A DNA stretch of 64,000 nucleotides from Microtetraspora sp. NBRC 13810 (GCF_030268685.1 NZ_BSRQ01000001.1:744001-808000), one strand, 5' to 3'. Counted from the stretch's first letter, positions 34,932 through 44,502 are shown. Notes: generated from the letters alone by a model not told the origin. Numbers and translations: made by a program.

Positions 34932-35095
34932 TCATGGCCTTTTCCATTACTGGTGTACGCCCTACCCCACGACGGCTAAAGTCTTGGGCCACGGGCCTTT
35001 CCCGTTGTTTCATTGCCGGCGGGCGTCCTCGGCTTCGATGATCGCGATCATCCCACCGGTGCGCCGCCCGCCGTCGGCGAGTGAAGGAGCTTCCG

Positions 35096-36571
35096 GTGGA
35101 TCACTCCAACCGCACCCTGCTCCAAGCGGGCAGCCAGACCGCCATATCGGACCGCATGCGCGAGCTGCTCGCGCGCGCGGCCCAGGACCATGTGTACGAG
35201 CAGCGCACGCAGGGCGCGGTCCTCGACGAGATCCGCCAGCGGCTGGAAGGCATGGAGTGGCTGCTCCGCGAGGTGCGCGAGCGCGAGCTGGGCGGGCTCA
35301 GCGGGTCGCTGGACACCGTGACGGGCAAGCTCGACGAGATCAGCACCCGGCCGCCCGAGTGGGCCGAGGGGCTCGCGCAGCATGTCGAGGCCGTCCGCGA
35401 CCACGTGGACACGGTGGGCGACACGGTGCGTGCCGTCGGCGACCGGGTCGACTCCGTCGGCCACCAGGTCACCCCGGTCTCCGAGCTGCCCAGCCTGTGG
35501 GCGGACGTCAGCGCGGTCAGCGAGAGCATGGACTCCGCGCTGGCCAGGCTGCAGACGATCGTCGAGGGCACCGTCGGCATCTCCGAGCGCATCGGCGAGT
35601 TCGCCAGGCACCTCGGCCACCTTCAGGAGAGCGTCGACTCCGCGACCCAGCGCTTCTCCCGCCTGGACAAGTCGGTGACCGACCTCACCGCGCGCACCGT
35701 GCGGGTGGAGGAGGGCCTGCACGGCCTGGCCGCCCGGCTGGACGAGTCGGCCGCCACGATCTCCGGGCACCTCGACGAGCGGCTCGGCCGCGTGCTGGAG
35801 GAGCGCCTGGACGACGCGCTCGGCAGGATGGACTCCCGGCTGACCGGCGTCGACACCGGCATCGCCGAGCTGGGCGGCCGGGTCGGCGGCATGGACGCCA
35901 AGCTCTCCGGCCTGGACGCCGGGCTGAGTGAGGTGGACGAGCGGCTGGGCGGTCAGGCGCAGCGGATCGACGCGCTCGGCGAGCGGATGGAGAGCCGGTT
36001 CACCGCGCTCGACGGCCGGGTGGACAGCCGCTTCACCACGCTCGACGAGCGGCTCACCGTGGTGGACACCCGGGTGGGCACCGTGGACGGGCGGGTCGTG
36101 GAGGCGTCGGTGCACCACGACGACCGGCTCGACATCCTCGACGGCCGGCTGGAGGAGGTGGAGAGCGCGCTCGCCGGGCGGCTCGACGGCCTCGACGGCC
36201 GGCTCACCACCCTGTCGGCGCACGCCGAGGCGGCCACCGAGCACCTGGAGGCGGTGGACGACCGGGTGGAGGCGGTCAACCAGCGGATCGGCCAGCTCCC
36301 CGCCGCGCTCAACATCCGGGAGCGGGTCGGCGAGCTGCTCGCCGCACAGAGCGACGACCACACCAAGCGCTTCGACGCGCTCGGCGAGGCGGCCGGGGCG
36401 CTCATGGACGCGGTCCGCGACCGTCCCGACGCCGAGCGGCTCACCGAGGCGCTGAGCCAGATCGTGGTGCCGGCGCACGCCGACCTCACGCGCCGACTCG
36501 GCGCCCTGGAGGAGACCATGCTCGCCCTCGCCGAAGCGCTGCTGCGCCCCGTGCGCGCCGGCAAGGACTGA
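35096..36571 (+). CDS. Long heptad-repeat coiled-coil protein (491 aa)
   Basis: GTG 35096 is chosen because AAGGAG lies 6 nt before it; a GTG at 35081 overlaps that site. The product has no signal peptide or membrane helix and is almost entirely coiled coil. From about 230 to 400 it shows regular heptads of the form xRLxxLD (MDAKLSGLD, AGLSEVD, ERLGGQAQRIDALG, DERLTVVD, DGRLEEVES). The first 90 residues contain RMRELLARAAQDHVYEQRTQ and the end has LTEALSQIVVPAHADLTRRLG. Cytoskeletal, scaffold or polarity proteins of actinomycetes (DivIVA, FilP, Scy) are of this general kind, but I see no specific family. It converges with tsaD, 21 bp apart. Confidence 0.8.
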   Translation: MDHSNRTLLQAGSQTAISDRMRELLARAAQDHVYEQRTQGAVLDEIRQRLEGMEWLLREVRERELGGLSGSLDTVTGKLDEISTRPPEWAEGLAQHVEAVRDHVDTVGDTVRAVGDRVDSVGHQVTPVSELPSLWADVSAVSESMDSALARLQTIVEGTVGISERIGEFARHLGHLQESVDSATQRFSRLDKSVTDLTARTVRVEEGLHGLAARLDESAATISGHLDERLGRVLEERLDDALGRMDSRLTGVDTGIAELGGRVGGMDAKLSGLDAGLSEVDERLGGQAQRIDALGERMESRFTALDGRVDSRFTTLDERLTVVDTRVGTVDGRVVEASVHHDDRLDILDGRLEEVESALAGRLDGLDGRLTTLSAHAEAATEHLEAVDDRVEAVNQRIGQLPAALNIRERVGELLAAQSDDHTKRFDALGEAAGALMDAVRDRPDAERLTEALSQIVVPAHADLTRRLGALEETMLALAEALLRPVRAGKD

Positions 36572-36592
36572 CCGCGCCTCCCGGCGGCCGGC

Positions 36593-37624
36593 TCACACGT
36601 TGACGACGGTGACCGGCAGGGAGGAGTCGGCGGGCAGGTCGAGCGCGGAGGGGGTCACTCCGGCGGCCACCAGGTCGGCGCCCAACGCGGCCACCATCGC
36701 GCCGTTGTCCGTGCACAGTCCCGGCCGGGGCACGCGGAGCCGTACGCCGGCGGCGTCGCAGCGCTCCTGGGCCAGGGCGCGCAGCCGCGAGTTGGCCGCC
36801 ACGCCGCCGCCGATGAGCAGATCCTGCACGCCGTGCTCGCGGCAGGCCGTGAGCGCCTTGCGGGTCAGCACGTCCACCACCGCCTCCTGGAAGGAGGCCG
36901 CGACGTCCGGCACGTGGATGGACTCCCCGGCCTTCTCCCTGGCCTCCACCCAGCGGGCGACCGCCGTCTTCAGCCCGGAGAAGGAGAAGTCGAGCGTGCC
37001 GTCGTCGTACTTGCCGCGCGGGAAGGCGATCGCCGTGCCCGAGCCCTCGCGGGCGGCGCGGTCGATGTGCGGGCCGCCGGGGAACGGCAGGCCGAGCACC
37101 CTGGCGACCTTGTCGAACGCCTCGCCCGCCGCGTCGTCCACGGTCGAGCCGAGCGGGATCACGTCACGGGCGACGTCGGGCACCAGCAGCAGCGAGGAGT
37201 GCCCGCCGGAGACCAGCATGGCGATGGCCGGCTTGGGCAGCGGGCCGTGTTCGAGCTGGTCCACGGCGACGTGCGCGGCCAGGTGGTTGACGCCGTAGAC
37301 CGGCACGCCGAGGCCCAGCGCGTAAGCCTTCGCGGCGGCGACGCCGACCAGCAGCGCGCCCGCGAGCCCGGGGCCGGCGGTGACCGCGATCGCGTCGATG
37401 TCGGCGAACCGCAGCCCGGCCTGCTCCAGCGCGCGCTCCACGGTGGGGGTCATCGCCTCCAGGTGCGCGCGCGAGGCCACCTCCGGCACCACGCCGCCGT
37501 ACCGCGCGTGCTCCTCCACGCTGGAGGCGATCGTGTTGGCCAGCAGGGTGTGGCCGCGGACGATGCCGACGCCGGTCTCGTCGCAGGAGGTCTCGATGCC
37601 GAGCACCAGAGGTTCGTCAGCCAT
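36593..37624 (-). CDS. tsaD: tRNA N6-adenosine threonylcarbamoyltransferase
   Basis: The 343-residue ASKHA-fold protein starts at ATG 37624 and overlaps rimI by 8 bp. [28 protein letters not shown] (metal-binding His pair), [12 protein letters not shown] and [11 protein letters not shown] are typical of TsaD/Kae1. With TsaB and TsaE it transfers threonylcarbamoyl to A37 of ANN-decoding tRNAs. It is the last gene of a leftward operon (tsaB-rimI-tsaD), itself downstream of nnr-alr-hydrolase-tsaE. Confidence 0.97.
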   Translation of the reverse strand: MADEPLVLGIETSCDETGVGIVRGHTLLANTIASSVEEHARYGGVVPEVASRAHLEAMTPTVERALEQAGLRFADIDAIAVTAGPGLAGALLVGVAAAKAYALGLGVPVYGVNHLAAHVAVDQLEHGPLPKPAIAMLVSGGHSSLLLVPDVARDVIPLGSTVDDAAGEAFDKVARVLGLPFPGGPHIDRAAREGSGTAIAFPRGKYDDGTLDFSFSGLKTAVARWVEAREKAGESIHVPDVAASFQEAVVDVLTRKALTACREHGVQDLLIGGGVAANSRLRALAQERCDAAGVRLRVPRPGLCTDNGAMVAALGADLVAAGVTPSALDLPADSSLPVTVVNV

Positions 37625-38078
37625 TGAGCTTCCTCACCATCATGATCGCGTCGGTGCCGTCGTCGTAGTAACCGCGCCGGACACCGATCCTCTCGAATCC
37701 GTAGTGGTCGTAGACCGCGCGTGCCTGCGGGTTGTCCGCCCGCACCTCCAGGAAGACCGCGTCGACGCTCCTGCGCCCGGCCTCGGCCAGCAGCTCGGTC
37801 AGCAGCGCGCCGCCGATGCCGGTCCCCTGGTGCTCGGCCAGGACCGCGATGGTCTGCACGTCGGCCTGGTCGCCGGCGGCGGCCAGGCCGGCGTATCCGA
37901 CGATCTTCCCGGCCACCGTGGCCACCACGTAGTGCCGGGTGCGCGGCTGGTCGGCCAGCTCGCCGCGGAGCATGCCCTCGCTCCACGCGTCCAGCGGAAA
38001 GGTGCTCTCCTCGATCGCCAGCACCGCGGGCAGGTCGTCGAAGGTCATCCCGCGCAGGACCACGCCGCCGGGCGTCAC
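37617..38078 (-). CDS. rimI: Ribosomal-protein-alanine (or general protein) N-acetyltransferase RimI
   Basis: The 153-residue GNAT protein starts at GTG 38078, overlapping the tsaB stop by 4 bp (GTGA). Motifs: [45 protein letters not shown] (acetyl-CoA-binding Q/RxxGxG/A-like loop), [29 protein letters not shown]. RimI acetylates the N-terminus of ribosomal protein S18 and other proteins; in Actinobacteria it is often encoded, or fused, with tsaD, as here. The longer upstream frame lies inside tsaB and is not used. Confidence 0.94.
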   Translation of the reverse strand: MTPGGVVLRGMTFDDLPAVLAIEESTFPLDAWSEGMLRGELADQPRTRHYVVATVAGKIVGYAGLAAAGDQADVQTIAVLAEHQGTGIGGALLTELLAEAGRRSVDAVFLEVRADNPQARAVYDHYGFERIGVRRGYYDDGTDAIMMVRKLNG

Positions 38079-38728
38079 GCCGTCACCCGTTTCGGGGCGC
38101 CGGGCACCCTGGCGTCGGGGCGGCGCAGGTAGATCGGCAGCGGGGCGGGGAGCTCGGCGCCGGCCGCCAGCCGCTCGGCGGCCAGCGCGGCCAGCGCGCC
38201 CGCCGACGGGTACTCCGGCGCGCCCGCGACGATCCGCTCCTCGCCGAGGATCCCGGCGTAGAGCCGCGCGCCCGCGCCCACCAGCGGCAGCCCCGCGGGC
38301 AGTTCGCCCGGCAGGTCCACCGCGGGCCCGGACAGGCGGGTGCGGGAGTCGGCGTAGCGCGCCCAGAAGACTTCTTTGCGGCGGGCGTCGGTGGCGACGA
38401 CGAACGGCTCCGACAGCCCGCTGCCGTAGGCGACCGCGTCGAGGGTGCACACGCCGTACGCCGGGACGCCGAGGGCGGTGGCCAGCGCCTGGGCGGTGAC
38501 CAGGCCGACGCGCAGCCCCGTGTAGGGGCCGGGGCCGGAGCCCGCGACGACGGCGGTGACCTCGTCCAGCGCCGCGCCGCAGGCGCGCAGCACCTCCTGG
38601 ACGGCGGGCGCGAGCAGCTCGCCGTGGCGGCGCGCGTCGACGGTGGTGGACTCCGCGAGCACCCGCTCGCCGTCGTGCAGCGCGGCGGTCACAGCGGGGG
38701 TCGCGGTATCAAAGGCCAGGACCAGCAC
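38075..38728 (-). CDS. tsaB: tRNA t6A synthesis protein TsaB
   Basis: GTG 38728 gives 217 residues beginning VLVLAFDTATPAVTAAL, the ASKHA start of TsaB, followed by SGPGPYTGLRVGLVTAQALA and VVATDARRKEVFWARY. TsaB is the catalytically inactive partner that dimerises with TsaD in the t6A complex. Upstream in-frame sequence runs into the sortase gene and is ignored. The 55-bp gap to the sortase gene stop is too short for much regulation, so it may share the sortase transcript. Confidence 0.93.
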   Translation of the reverse strand: MLVLAFDTATPAVTAALHDGERVLAESTTVDARRHGELLAPAVQEVLRACGAALDEVTAVVAGSGPGPYTGLRVGLVTAQALATALGVPAYGVCTLDAVAYGSGLSEPFVVATDARRKEVFWARYADSRTRLSGPAVDLPGELPAGLPLVGAGARLYAGILGEERIVAGAPEYPSAGALAALAAERLAAGAELPAPLPIYLRRPDARVPGAPKRVTA

Positions 38729-38783
38729 GAACGCCAAGCCTAGCCGGTCCTGACCACCACCCGGTCTCTTCCGCCCCCGGCGG

Positions 38784-39347
38784 TCAGCGGGCCGGGGCGA
38801 CCATGGAGGCGTAGACGATGACGTTGTCGCGGTACTGGTGGTCGGACCAGTCGAAGGTGCCGCCGCAGGTGACGAGGCGCAGACCCTCGTCCACGTAGAC
38901 GCGGCGGGCGGGGAAGTCGTTCTTGTGCACCTGCTCCACCGAGTCGACCTGGTACTCCGCCACCTTGCCGTCACTGCGCTCGACCCGGATCTTCTGACCC
39001 TTGCGCATGTGCTTGAGCCGGTAGAAGACGGCGGGCGCGGTCTTGGTGTCCACATGCCCGATGATCACCGAGGCGCCCTCGTCGCCGGGCACCGCGCTGT
39101 GCTCGAACCACCCCGCCGTCTTCGGCTTCTCGTACGGCGGGAGCTCGACCTCGCCGTCGTCGGTCATGCCGAGCTTCATCAGCGGCGCCTCCAGTTTGAG
39201 CGCCGGGATGTCCAGGCTGCGCGGCACGACCGAGGCCCGGGCCGGCGTCTCGGCGTCATCCGTCGTGTTGGACCTGACGGCGACCAGGATGAAGCCGGTG
39301 ATCACACCCGCGACGACGATCCTGGTCCACCCGGAGGAACCTGCCAT
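38784..39347 (-). CDS. Class F sortase
   Basis: The 187-residue protein has one N-terminal membrane helix (about 8-24: RIVVAGVITGFILVAV) and an outer sortase barrel. The catalytic His is in VIIGHVDTK, the Cys in LRLVTCGGTFD and the Arg in YRDNVIVYA. Class F is the common, poorly understood actinobacterial group. It is 9 bp behind the gene for a membrane-anchored partner, between tsaE and tsaB, where related genomes usually have none. The partner has no recognisable LPXTG-like signal, so the true substrate is open. Confidence 0.93.
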   Translation of the reverse strand: MAGSSGWTRIVVAGVITGFILVAVRSNTTDDAETPARASVVPRSLDIPALKLEAPLMKLGMTDDGEVELPPYEKPKTAGWFEHSAVPGDEGASVIIGHVDTKTAPAVFYRLKHMRKGQKIRVERSDGKVAEYQVDSVEQVHKNDFPARRVYVDEGLRLVTCGGTFDWSDHQYRDNVIVYASMVAPAR

Positions 39348-39356
39348 GCCGTGGAC

Positions 39357-40016
39357 TCAGGACCGGCGGCGCCGTACGACGGCGACCGCGACGCCGCCCG
39401 CCAGGACGGCGGCGATCGCGAGCCCGGCCGGGTTCATGCCGGACTCCTCCTGCGGGCCACTGGCCGCGGTGCCGCCGCCGCCGGCGCGGGGCGCCCTGGT
39501 GGGCACGACCGAGGGCTCGGCCGCGACCCGGAGCCGCGCGGTGCCGGAGTCGTTGGTGCCCTCGCAGCGCACCTCCACGTCGTAGGTGCCGCGATCGGCG
39601 GTCCGCGACACGGTGGCCTCGCCGCGCACCCAGGGCAGCGGCGCCCCGGTGGCGGTGCCGGTCGGGGTGGCCGTGGGGGTGGGCGGGGGCACCGGATCGA
39701 GGGTGACGGCCCGCAGGAAGGCGTCGGAGTTGGCGGTGCCGCTGAGGTCCGGGCCCGCGGTGGGCACCGGGCAGTTGGCGAGGACCCAGACCGAGGAACG
39801 CTCCCCGGCGATGACCCGGTCCGGGTTCAGCCGGACCTCGATCGGCTCGCGGGCCGCGCCGCTGGGATCGGCGGGGGCGGCAGGAGTGGTCGGCGCCCCC
39901 GAGGGGTTGCCCGTGCCCGCCTCCGCCGTGCATCCCGTGATGCCGAACACGGCGACGGCTCCTAGAACGGTCCCTAAAACCGCGACATGCCTGACCCTTG
40001 ACACCGCGCGCTCCAT
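39357..40016 (-). CDS. Membrane-anchored lipoprotein-like protein linked to the sortase (219 aa)
   Basis: The N-terminus has a signal peptide with a lipobox (VFGITGC, Cys near residue 29), then Pro/Thr/Ala-rich linkers around a beta-rich domain (EVRLNPDRVIAGERSSVWVLANC; GTYDVEVRCEGTNDSGTARLRV). The C-terminus has a Gly-rich stretch, a hydrophobic helix (PAGLAIAAVLAGGVAVAVV) and RRRRS. This end resembles a sortase substrate tail but lacks LPXTG; LAXTG-like pentapeptides are also missing. The adjacent class F sortase suggests a functional pair (inference). A TTGACC/TAGATC pair about 90 bp upstream (minus strand, 40097-40124) may be the promoter of this two-gene insert. Confidence 0.72.
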   Translation of the reverse strand: MERAVSRVRHVAVLGTVLGAVAVFGITGCTAEAGTGNPSGAPTTPAAPADPSGAAREPIEVRLNPDRVIAGERSSVWVLANCPVPTAGPDLSGTANSDAFLRAVTLDPVPPPTPTATPTGTATGAPLPWVRGEATVSRTADRGTYDVEVRCEGTNDSGTARLRVAAEPSVVPTRAPRAGGGGTAASGPQEESGMNPAGLAIAAVLAGGVAVAVVRRRRS

Positions 40017-40179
40017 TCACCGTCCGACCCGACCGCTTCTGACGAGATACCCAGAAAAATCAGGGCGACCCGCATCAAGCGATCTTCAATGTCGATGATC
40101 TATACCAAGTGGGACTGAGGTCAAGCGTGCCAGGATTCCGCCGGGAGCGACGGCGGAAAACGCAACTCTGGCCGGAGGT

Positions 40180-40632
40180 TCAGTTGACGGCGAGGTCGGA
40201 CCAGCGGCGGCCGACGCCGCGCAGCCGTACGGTGCGCTCGTCGCCGTCTCCGGCGCGCTCGATGGAGATCTCCAGGCGGTCGTCGGCGAGCCCCTCGGCC
40301 AGGCCCTCGCCCCACTCGACGACGGTCACCGAGTCGTCCAGCGAGGCGTCCAGGTCGAGATCGTCCATCTCCAGCTCGCCGCCCAGCCGGTAGGCGTCCG
40401 CGTGCACGAGGGCCGGGCCGCCGGACAGCGACGGGTGCACCCGGGCGATCACGAAGGTCGGCGAGGTGATGGGGCCGCGCACCCTGAGGCCGTCGGCGAG
40501 GCCCTGGACCAGGGTGGTCTTGCCCGCGCCGAGCGGCCCGGACAGCACCACCAGGTCACCGGGTCCCAGCAGCCCGGCCAGCTCGGCGCCGAAGGCTTTC
40601 ATCTCCTCGGCGGTGGCCACCGGTCTGGTCAT
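40180..40632 (-). CDS. tsaE: tRNA t6A synthesis ATPase TsaE
   Basis: The 150-residue P-loop protein has Walker A GPLGAGKTTL near 34-43, the switch-like ITSPTFVIAR, HADAYRL, and VTVVEWGEG with the Walker B-like acid. TsaE binds TsaB-TsaD and powers turnover in t6A synthesis. ATG 40632 overlaps the hydrolase stop by 4 bp, which shows translational coupling in the operon. It is separated from tsaB by the sortase pair. Confidence 0.96.
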   Translation of the reverse strand: MTRPVATAEEMKAFGAELAGLLGPGDLVVLSGPLGAGKTTLVQGLADGLRVRGPITSPTFVIARVHPSLSGGPALVHADAYRLGGELEMDDLDLDASLDDSVTVVEWGEGLAEGLADDRLEISIERAGDGDERTVRLRGVGRRWSDLAVN

Positions 40633-41684
40633 GGGCCCTCCTTTCCCGCTGCCCGCTTGAACAGGTCGCGCAGCGCGTCGTTCACCACGGTCGGGCGCTC
40701 AAGCTGGATCAGGTGCGACGTGGCCGGCACCTCGGTGAGCTGCGCCTGGGGCAGCGCCGCGGCGATCGCCCTGCTGTGGTCGGGCGGGGTCAGCCAGTCC
40801 CGGTCGCCCACGATGACGGCGACGGGCACGTCGGTGAGCAGGTCCAGCGCGGACAGCTTGTCATGCGACATGAGCGCGGGGTAGAAGTTGGCGATCACTT
40901 CGGTGGGCGTCGAGCGGATCATGGACTCGACGAAGTCGACGACGGTCGGGCTGACGCTCTTGGAGTCGCCGAAGCCGAAGAGCCGCACGGCGAGGAAGGA
41001 CAGGTCGGTGCCCGCCTCCCGGCCCCTGTCCACCAGGGTGCCGCGCCGGCCCAGCGCCGAGACGGTGGGCGTCACGACCTTGTGCACGGCCTTGGCGAGC
41101 AACGCGGGGAGCCCGAGCGAGATCTCGGCGAGCTTGCCCGCGGAGGTGGAGATCAGGGCCACGCCGCGGACCCGCTCCGCGAACAGCGCGGGATGCCGGT
41201 CGGCCAGCGCCATGATCGTCATGCCGCCCATGGAGTGGCCGACCAGCACGCAGGGACCCGGCACCAGCGCTTCGAGCAGCTCGGCCAGGTCGTCGCCGAG
41301 CCGGTCGATCGTGCAGTCCTCGGCCGGGGTGCGCTGCGACCGGCCGTGACAGCGCTGGTCCCACAGCACCATGCGGCAGGTGTCGCGCAGGTCGCGGCGC
41401 TGGTAGTGCCAGGATTCGAGGTTGAGGGTGTAGCCGTGGCAGAAGACCACGGTCAGGGGGCCGTCCTCCGGCCCGTCCACCTCGACGTGCAGCTCCACGC
41501 CGTCGGACGTGGTGACCAGCGTCTCGCGGCCGTGCAGCTCGCCGAACGGCTCGTGCGCCTCGGGGTCGGGCCCGAGGCGGATACGCCCGACGGCATAGCG
41601 CTTGGCGAGCGCGGCCGACGCCACGCCCGCGGAGGCGACGCCCACGATCGCGCTGGCGATCCCGATCCTCCGCCGTGTCCTCAT
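40629..41684 (-). CDS. Alpha/beta hydrolase
   Basis: The 351-residue protein has an N-terminal hydrophobic segment (about 7-27: IGIASAIVGVASAGVASAAL) that may anchor or export it, then an alpha/beta hydrolase domain: VFCHGYTLNLESWHYQ (oxyanion region), VLVGHSMGGMTIMALA with nucleophile Ser, VIVGDRDWLTPPDHS with the acid and ATSHLIQLERP with the His. The substrate is unknown. This hydrolase is a regular guest between alr and tsaE in actinobacteria. It overlaps tsaE by 4 bp and follows alr by about 150 bp. Confidence 0.9.
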   Translation of the reverse strand: MRTRRRIGIASAIVGVASAGVASAALAKRYAVGRIRLGPDPEAHEPFGELHGRETLVTTSDGVELHVEVDGPEDGPLTVVFCHGYTLNLESWHYQRRDLRDTCRMVLWDQRCHGRSQRTPAEDCTIDRLGDDLAELLEALVPGPCVLVGHSMGGMTIMALADRHPALFAERVRGVALISTSAGKLAEISLGLPALLAKAVHKVVTPTVSALGRRGTLVDRGREAGTDLSFLAVRLFGFGDSKSVSPTVVDFVESMIRSTPTEVIANFYPALMSHDKLSALDLLTDVPVAVIVGDRDWLTPPDHSRAIAAALPQAQLTEVPATSHLIQLERPTVVNDALRDLFKRAAGKEGP

Positions 41685-41832
41685 CCCGGCCTCCCAGCCA
41701 CCTCGCGATGTCCGCCCTCCGATGGTTGCCGGACATGCGACGTTTGGGGCATTGTGCCCTGAATGTCACGTTTAGCCAAGGCCACCCCCGGTGATGTCCT
41801 CCGAACCGCCATGACCTTCCTGCCAATGCTCC

Positions 41833-42975
41833 CTACCGGTAAACGCGCGGCACCCGCGCACCGATCCTCGTCACGATCTCATGGGTGATCGTTCCGAGGG
41901 AATCCGCCCACTCCTGAGCGGTCGGCTCACCCCGGTCACCGGGGCCGAACAGCACGACCTCGTCCCCGGCGGCCAGCGGGTCGTCGCCGACGTCGATCAG
42001 GAACTGGTCCATGCAGACCCGGCCCGCGATCCGCCTGCGCCGGCCGGCCGCGAGGACCTCGGCGGTGTTGGTCGCCTGGCGCAGGATGCCGTCCGCGTAG
42101 CCGAGCGGGACCAGGCCGAGCGTCGTCTCCCGCTCCGTGACGTACAGGTGCCCGTACGACACGCCGGTGCCGGCGGGGACCCGCTTGGCCAGCGCGATCC
42201 TGGCGGTGAGGGTCATCGCCGGGCGCAGCCCGAAGTCGCCCAGCTCGGGGATCGGGCTCAGGCCGTAGACCGCGATGCCGGGCCGGACCATGTCGTACCT
42301 GGCACGGGGGAGGGTCACCGTGGCCGCCGAGTTGGCGAGGTGCCGGATCACCTGTGAACCGGCCGCCCCGGCCTTCTCCGCGACCGCCACCGCCTCGTCG
42401 AAGGCGTCGAGCTGGGCGTCGATCGAGGGGTGGCCGGGCATGTCGGCGCAGGCCATGTGGGTCCACAGACCGGTGATCTCGATCAGGCCCTCGGCGCGCA
42501 GCGCGAGCGCCCGGTCCAGCAGGGCGGGCCACTCGGCCGCCGTCGCGCCGCCGCGCGTGATGCCGGTGTCGATCTTCAGGTGCACCCGGGCCGTGCGACC
42601 GGTGCGCGCCGCGGCGGCGGCGAGGTCGTCCAGCAGCCAGACCGCGCCCGCGGCGAGCTCCACGTCGGCGAGCAGCGCGTCGTCCATCCGCTCGCCGCCG
42701 GTGATGATCCACGACAGGATGGGCGCGGTGATCCCGGCCGCCCTGAGCGCGAGCGCCTCGGCGGGCAGCGCCGTGCCGAGCCGGCCGGCGCCGGCCTCCA
42801 GGCAGGCGCGGGCGCAGGGCACCAGGCCGTGACCGTAGGCGTCGGCCTTGACCACCGCCATCGTCTCGGCTCCCCCGGCGTGCTCGCGCAGCAGCCCGAC
42901 GTTGTGCCGGATCGCGGCCAGGTCGACCCGCGCCTGGCTGGGGGCCGCCACGGGAAAGCTGATCGGAGAACTCAT
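41833..42975 (-). CDS. alr: Alanine racemase
   Basis: The 380-residue fold-type III PLP enzyme contains AVVKADAYGHG with the PLP Lys near residue 44, HLKIDTGITRGGA, and the C-terminal SYGHLYVTERETTLGLVPLGYADG with the catalytic Tyr. It interconverts L- and D-Ala for peptidoglycan. ATG 42975 is 21 bp past the nnr stop. It is the second gene of the leftward operon. The length is normal for the family. Confidence 0.97.
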   Translation of the reverse strand: MSSPISFPVAAPSQARVDLAAIRHNVGLLREHAGGAETMAVVKADAYGHGLVPCARACLEAGAGRLGTALPAEALALRAAGITAPILSWIITGGERMDDALLADVELAAGAVWLLDDLAAAAARTGRTARVHLKIDTGITRGGATAAEWPALLDRALALRAEGLIEITGLWTHMACADMPGHPSIDAQLDAFDEAVAVAEKAGAAGSQVIRHLANSAATVTLPRARYDMVRPGIAVYGLSPIPELGDFGLRPAMTLTARIALAKRVPAGTGVSYGHLYVTERETTLGLVPLGYADGILRQATNTAEVLAAGRRRRIAGRVCMDQFLIDVGDDPLAAGDEVVLFGPGDRGEPTAQEWADSLGTITHEIVTRIGARVPRVYR

Positions 42976-42996
42976 CTTCCCAGTCTGGCAGGCATC

Positions 42997-44502
42997 TCAG
43001 GCCGATGAGGCTGCATGACGCCCGGTGCCGCCGCCGAGGACGGCCCGGATGGCCGCCGGGATCGCCCCGGCCACGTCTCCCGCGGCGATCGGAGCGCCGT
43101 CGGCGGCGATCCGGGCGGCGGAGCCGTGCAGGTGGGCGGCGCACGATCCGGCGTCGTAGCAGCTCAGCCCGGCCGCCAGAAGCGTGCCCGCCACGCCGGA
43201 CAGCACGTCGCCGGTGCCGCCGGTGGCCAGCCAGGGCGTGCCGGTGGCGTTGACCCGCACCGGCAGCCCCTCCTCCGCCACCACCGTGGTGGACCCCTTG
43301 AGCAGCACCGTCACGCCCAGCCGCGCCGCCGCCTCGCGGGCGTGCTCGACCCTGCGCTCCTCGATCGCCTCCCTGGGCACGCCGAGCAGCCGGGACAGCT
43401 CCCCCGCGTGCGGGGTGAGCAGCACGGGCGCGCCGCGCCGCAGCAGGGAGGGCTCGCGGGCGACCAGGGTGAGCGCGTCGGCGTCCACGACGACCGGGAC
43501 GCAGGTCGCCAGCACGGAGCGGGCCACGGCGAGGGCGTCGTCGTCGGTGCCCAGACCGGGGCCGACCACCCACGCCTGGACCCGGCCCACCTCCTCGACG
43601 CCCTGGCCAGGGGCGAGCGTGGTGACGACCGCCTCCGGCCAATGGTCCCTGACGTAACCGACGGGCGTCTCCTGCCCGGCATAGCGCACCAGGCCCGCCC
43701 CCGAGCGGACCGCGCCGCCCACGGCGAGCACGGCCGCGCCGGTGAACCGGGCCCCGCCGGCCGCGACGCCGACCACTCCCCTGCGGTACTTGTCGGACTC
43801 CGCGCCCGGCCTGGGCAGCCGCTCGGCCACGTCGGCGTCGGTGAGCGCGGTCGCGTCGGGGCCGGGCAGATAAGGCCCGAGGCCGATGTCCACCAGCTCC
43901 ACCCGGCCCGCGTGCTCCGCGCCGGGGTCGGTGAGCAGCCCGGTCTTGAGCGCGCCGAAGGTCACCGTGACCGCGGCCCTGACCGCCGGCCCCTCGACCT
44001 CCCCGGTGCCCGCCGCGACCCCGCTGGGCACGTCCACCGCGACGACCCGGCCCCGTGCGCCGCCCGCCAGCGAGACCAGCTCCGCGTACGGCGGGCGCAG
44101 CGCCCCCGAGCCGCCGATCCCGACGAGTCCGTCCACGATCAGGTCGGCCCGCTCGACCGCCCGCCGCGCCGCGTCGCTCCCGGCGGGCACGGCCCGGCCG
44201 CCGGCGGCGCGCAGGGCGGCGAGGCCGCCCTCGTGGGTCCGCGACCCGGCCAGCACCGCGTCCACCCGGGCGCCCCTGGCTGCGAGCCTGGCGCCCGCGT
44301 AGAGCGCGTCTCCGCCGTTGTCGCCGCCGCCGGCGAGGACGGCGACGCGCGAGCCGTAGACGCCGCGCGCCCGGCGCAGCTCGGCCGCGCAGTGGACCGC
44401 CAGCCCCGCGGCGGCCCGCTGCATGAGCGTGCCGTCGGGCAGCCGGGCCATGAGAGCCCGCTCGGCGGTCCTGATCTGGTCCGAGGTGTACGCGGTCCGC
44501 AT
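42997..44502 (-). CDS. nnr: Bifunctional NAD(P)H-hydrate epimerase / ADP-dependent NAD(P)H-hydrate dehydratase
   Basis: The 501-residue fusion protein (ATG 44502) has an N-terminal YjeF epimerase domain (about 1-210: AERALMARLPDGTLMQRAA; GGGDNGGDALYAGARLA) and a C-terminal ribokinase-like dehydratase (about 230-490: VVGVAAGGARFTGAAVL; LTPHAGELSRLLG; LLKGSTTVVA; TGGTGDVLSGVAG). Together they repair hydrated NADH/NADPH. It is the first gene of the nnr-alr-tsa operon and divergent from coaA, with 249 bp between the starts. Confidence 0.95.
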   Translation of the reverse strand: MRTAYTSDQIRTAERALMARLPDGTLMQRAAAGLAVHCAAELRRARGVYGSRVAVLAGGGDNGGDALYAGARLAARGARVDAVLAGSRTHEGGLAALRAAGGRAVPAGSDAARRAVERADLIVDGLVGIGGSGALRPPYAELVSLAGGARGRVVAVDVPSGVAAGTGEVEGPAVRAAVTVTFGALKTGLLTDPGAEHAGRVELVDIGLGPYLPGPDATALTDADVAERLPRPGAESDKYRRGVVGVAAGGARFTGAAVLAVGGAVRSGAGLVRYAGQETPVGYVRDHWPEAVVTTLAPGQGVEEVGRVQAWVVGPGLGTDDDALAVARSVLATCVPVVVDADALTLVAREPSLLRRGAPVLLTPHAGELSRLLGVPREAIEERRVEHAREAAARLGVTVLLKGSTTVVAEEGLPVRVNATGTPWLATGGTGDVLSGVAGTLLAAGLSCYDAGSCAAHLHGSAARIAADGAPIAAGDVAGAIPAAIRAVLGGGTGRHAASSA

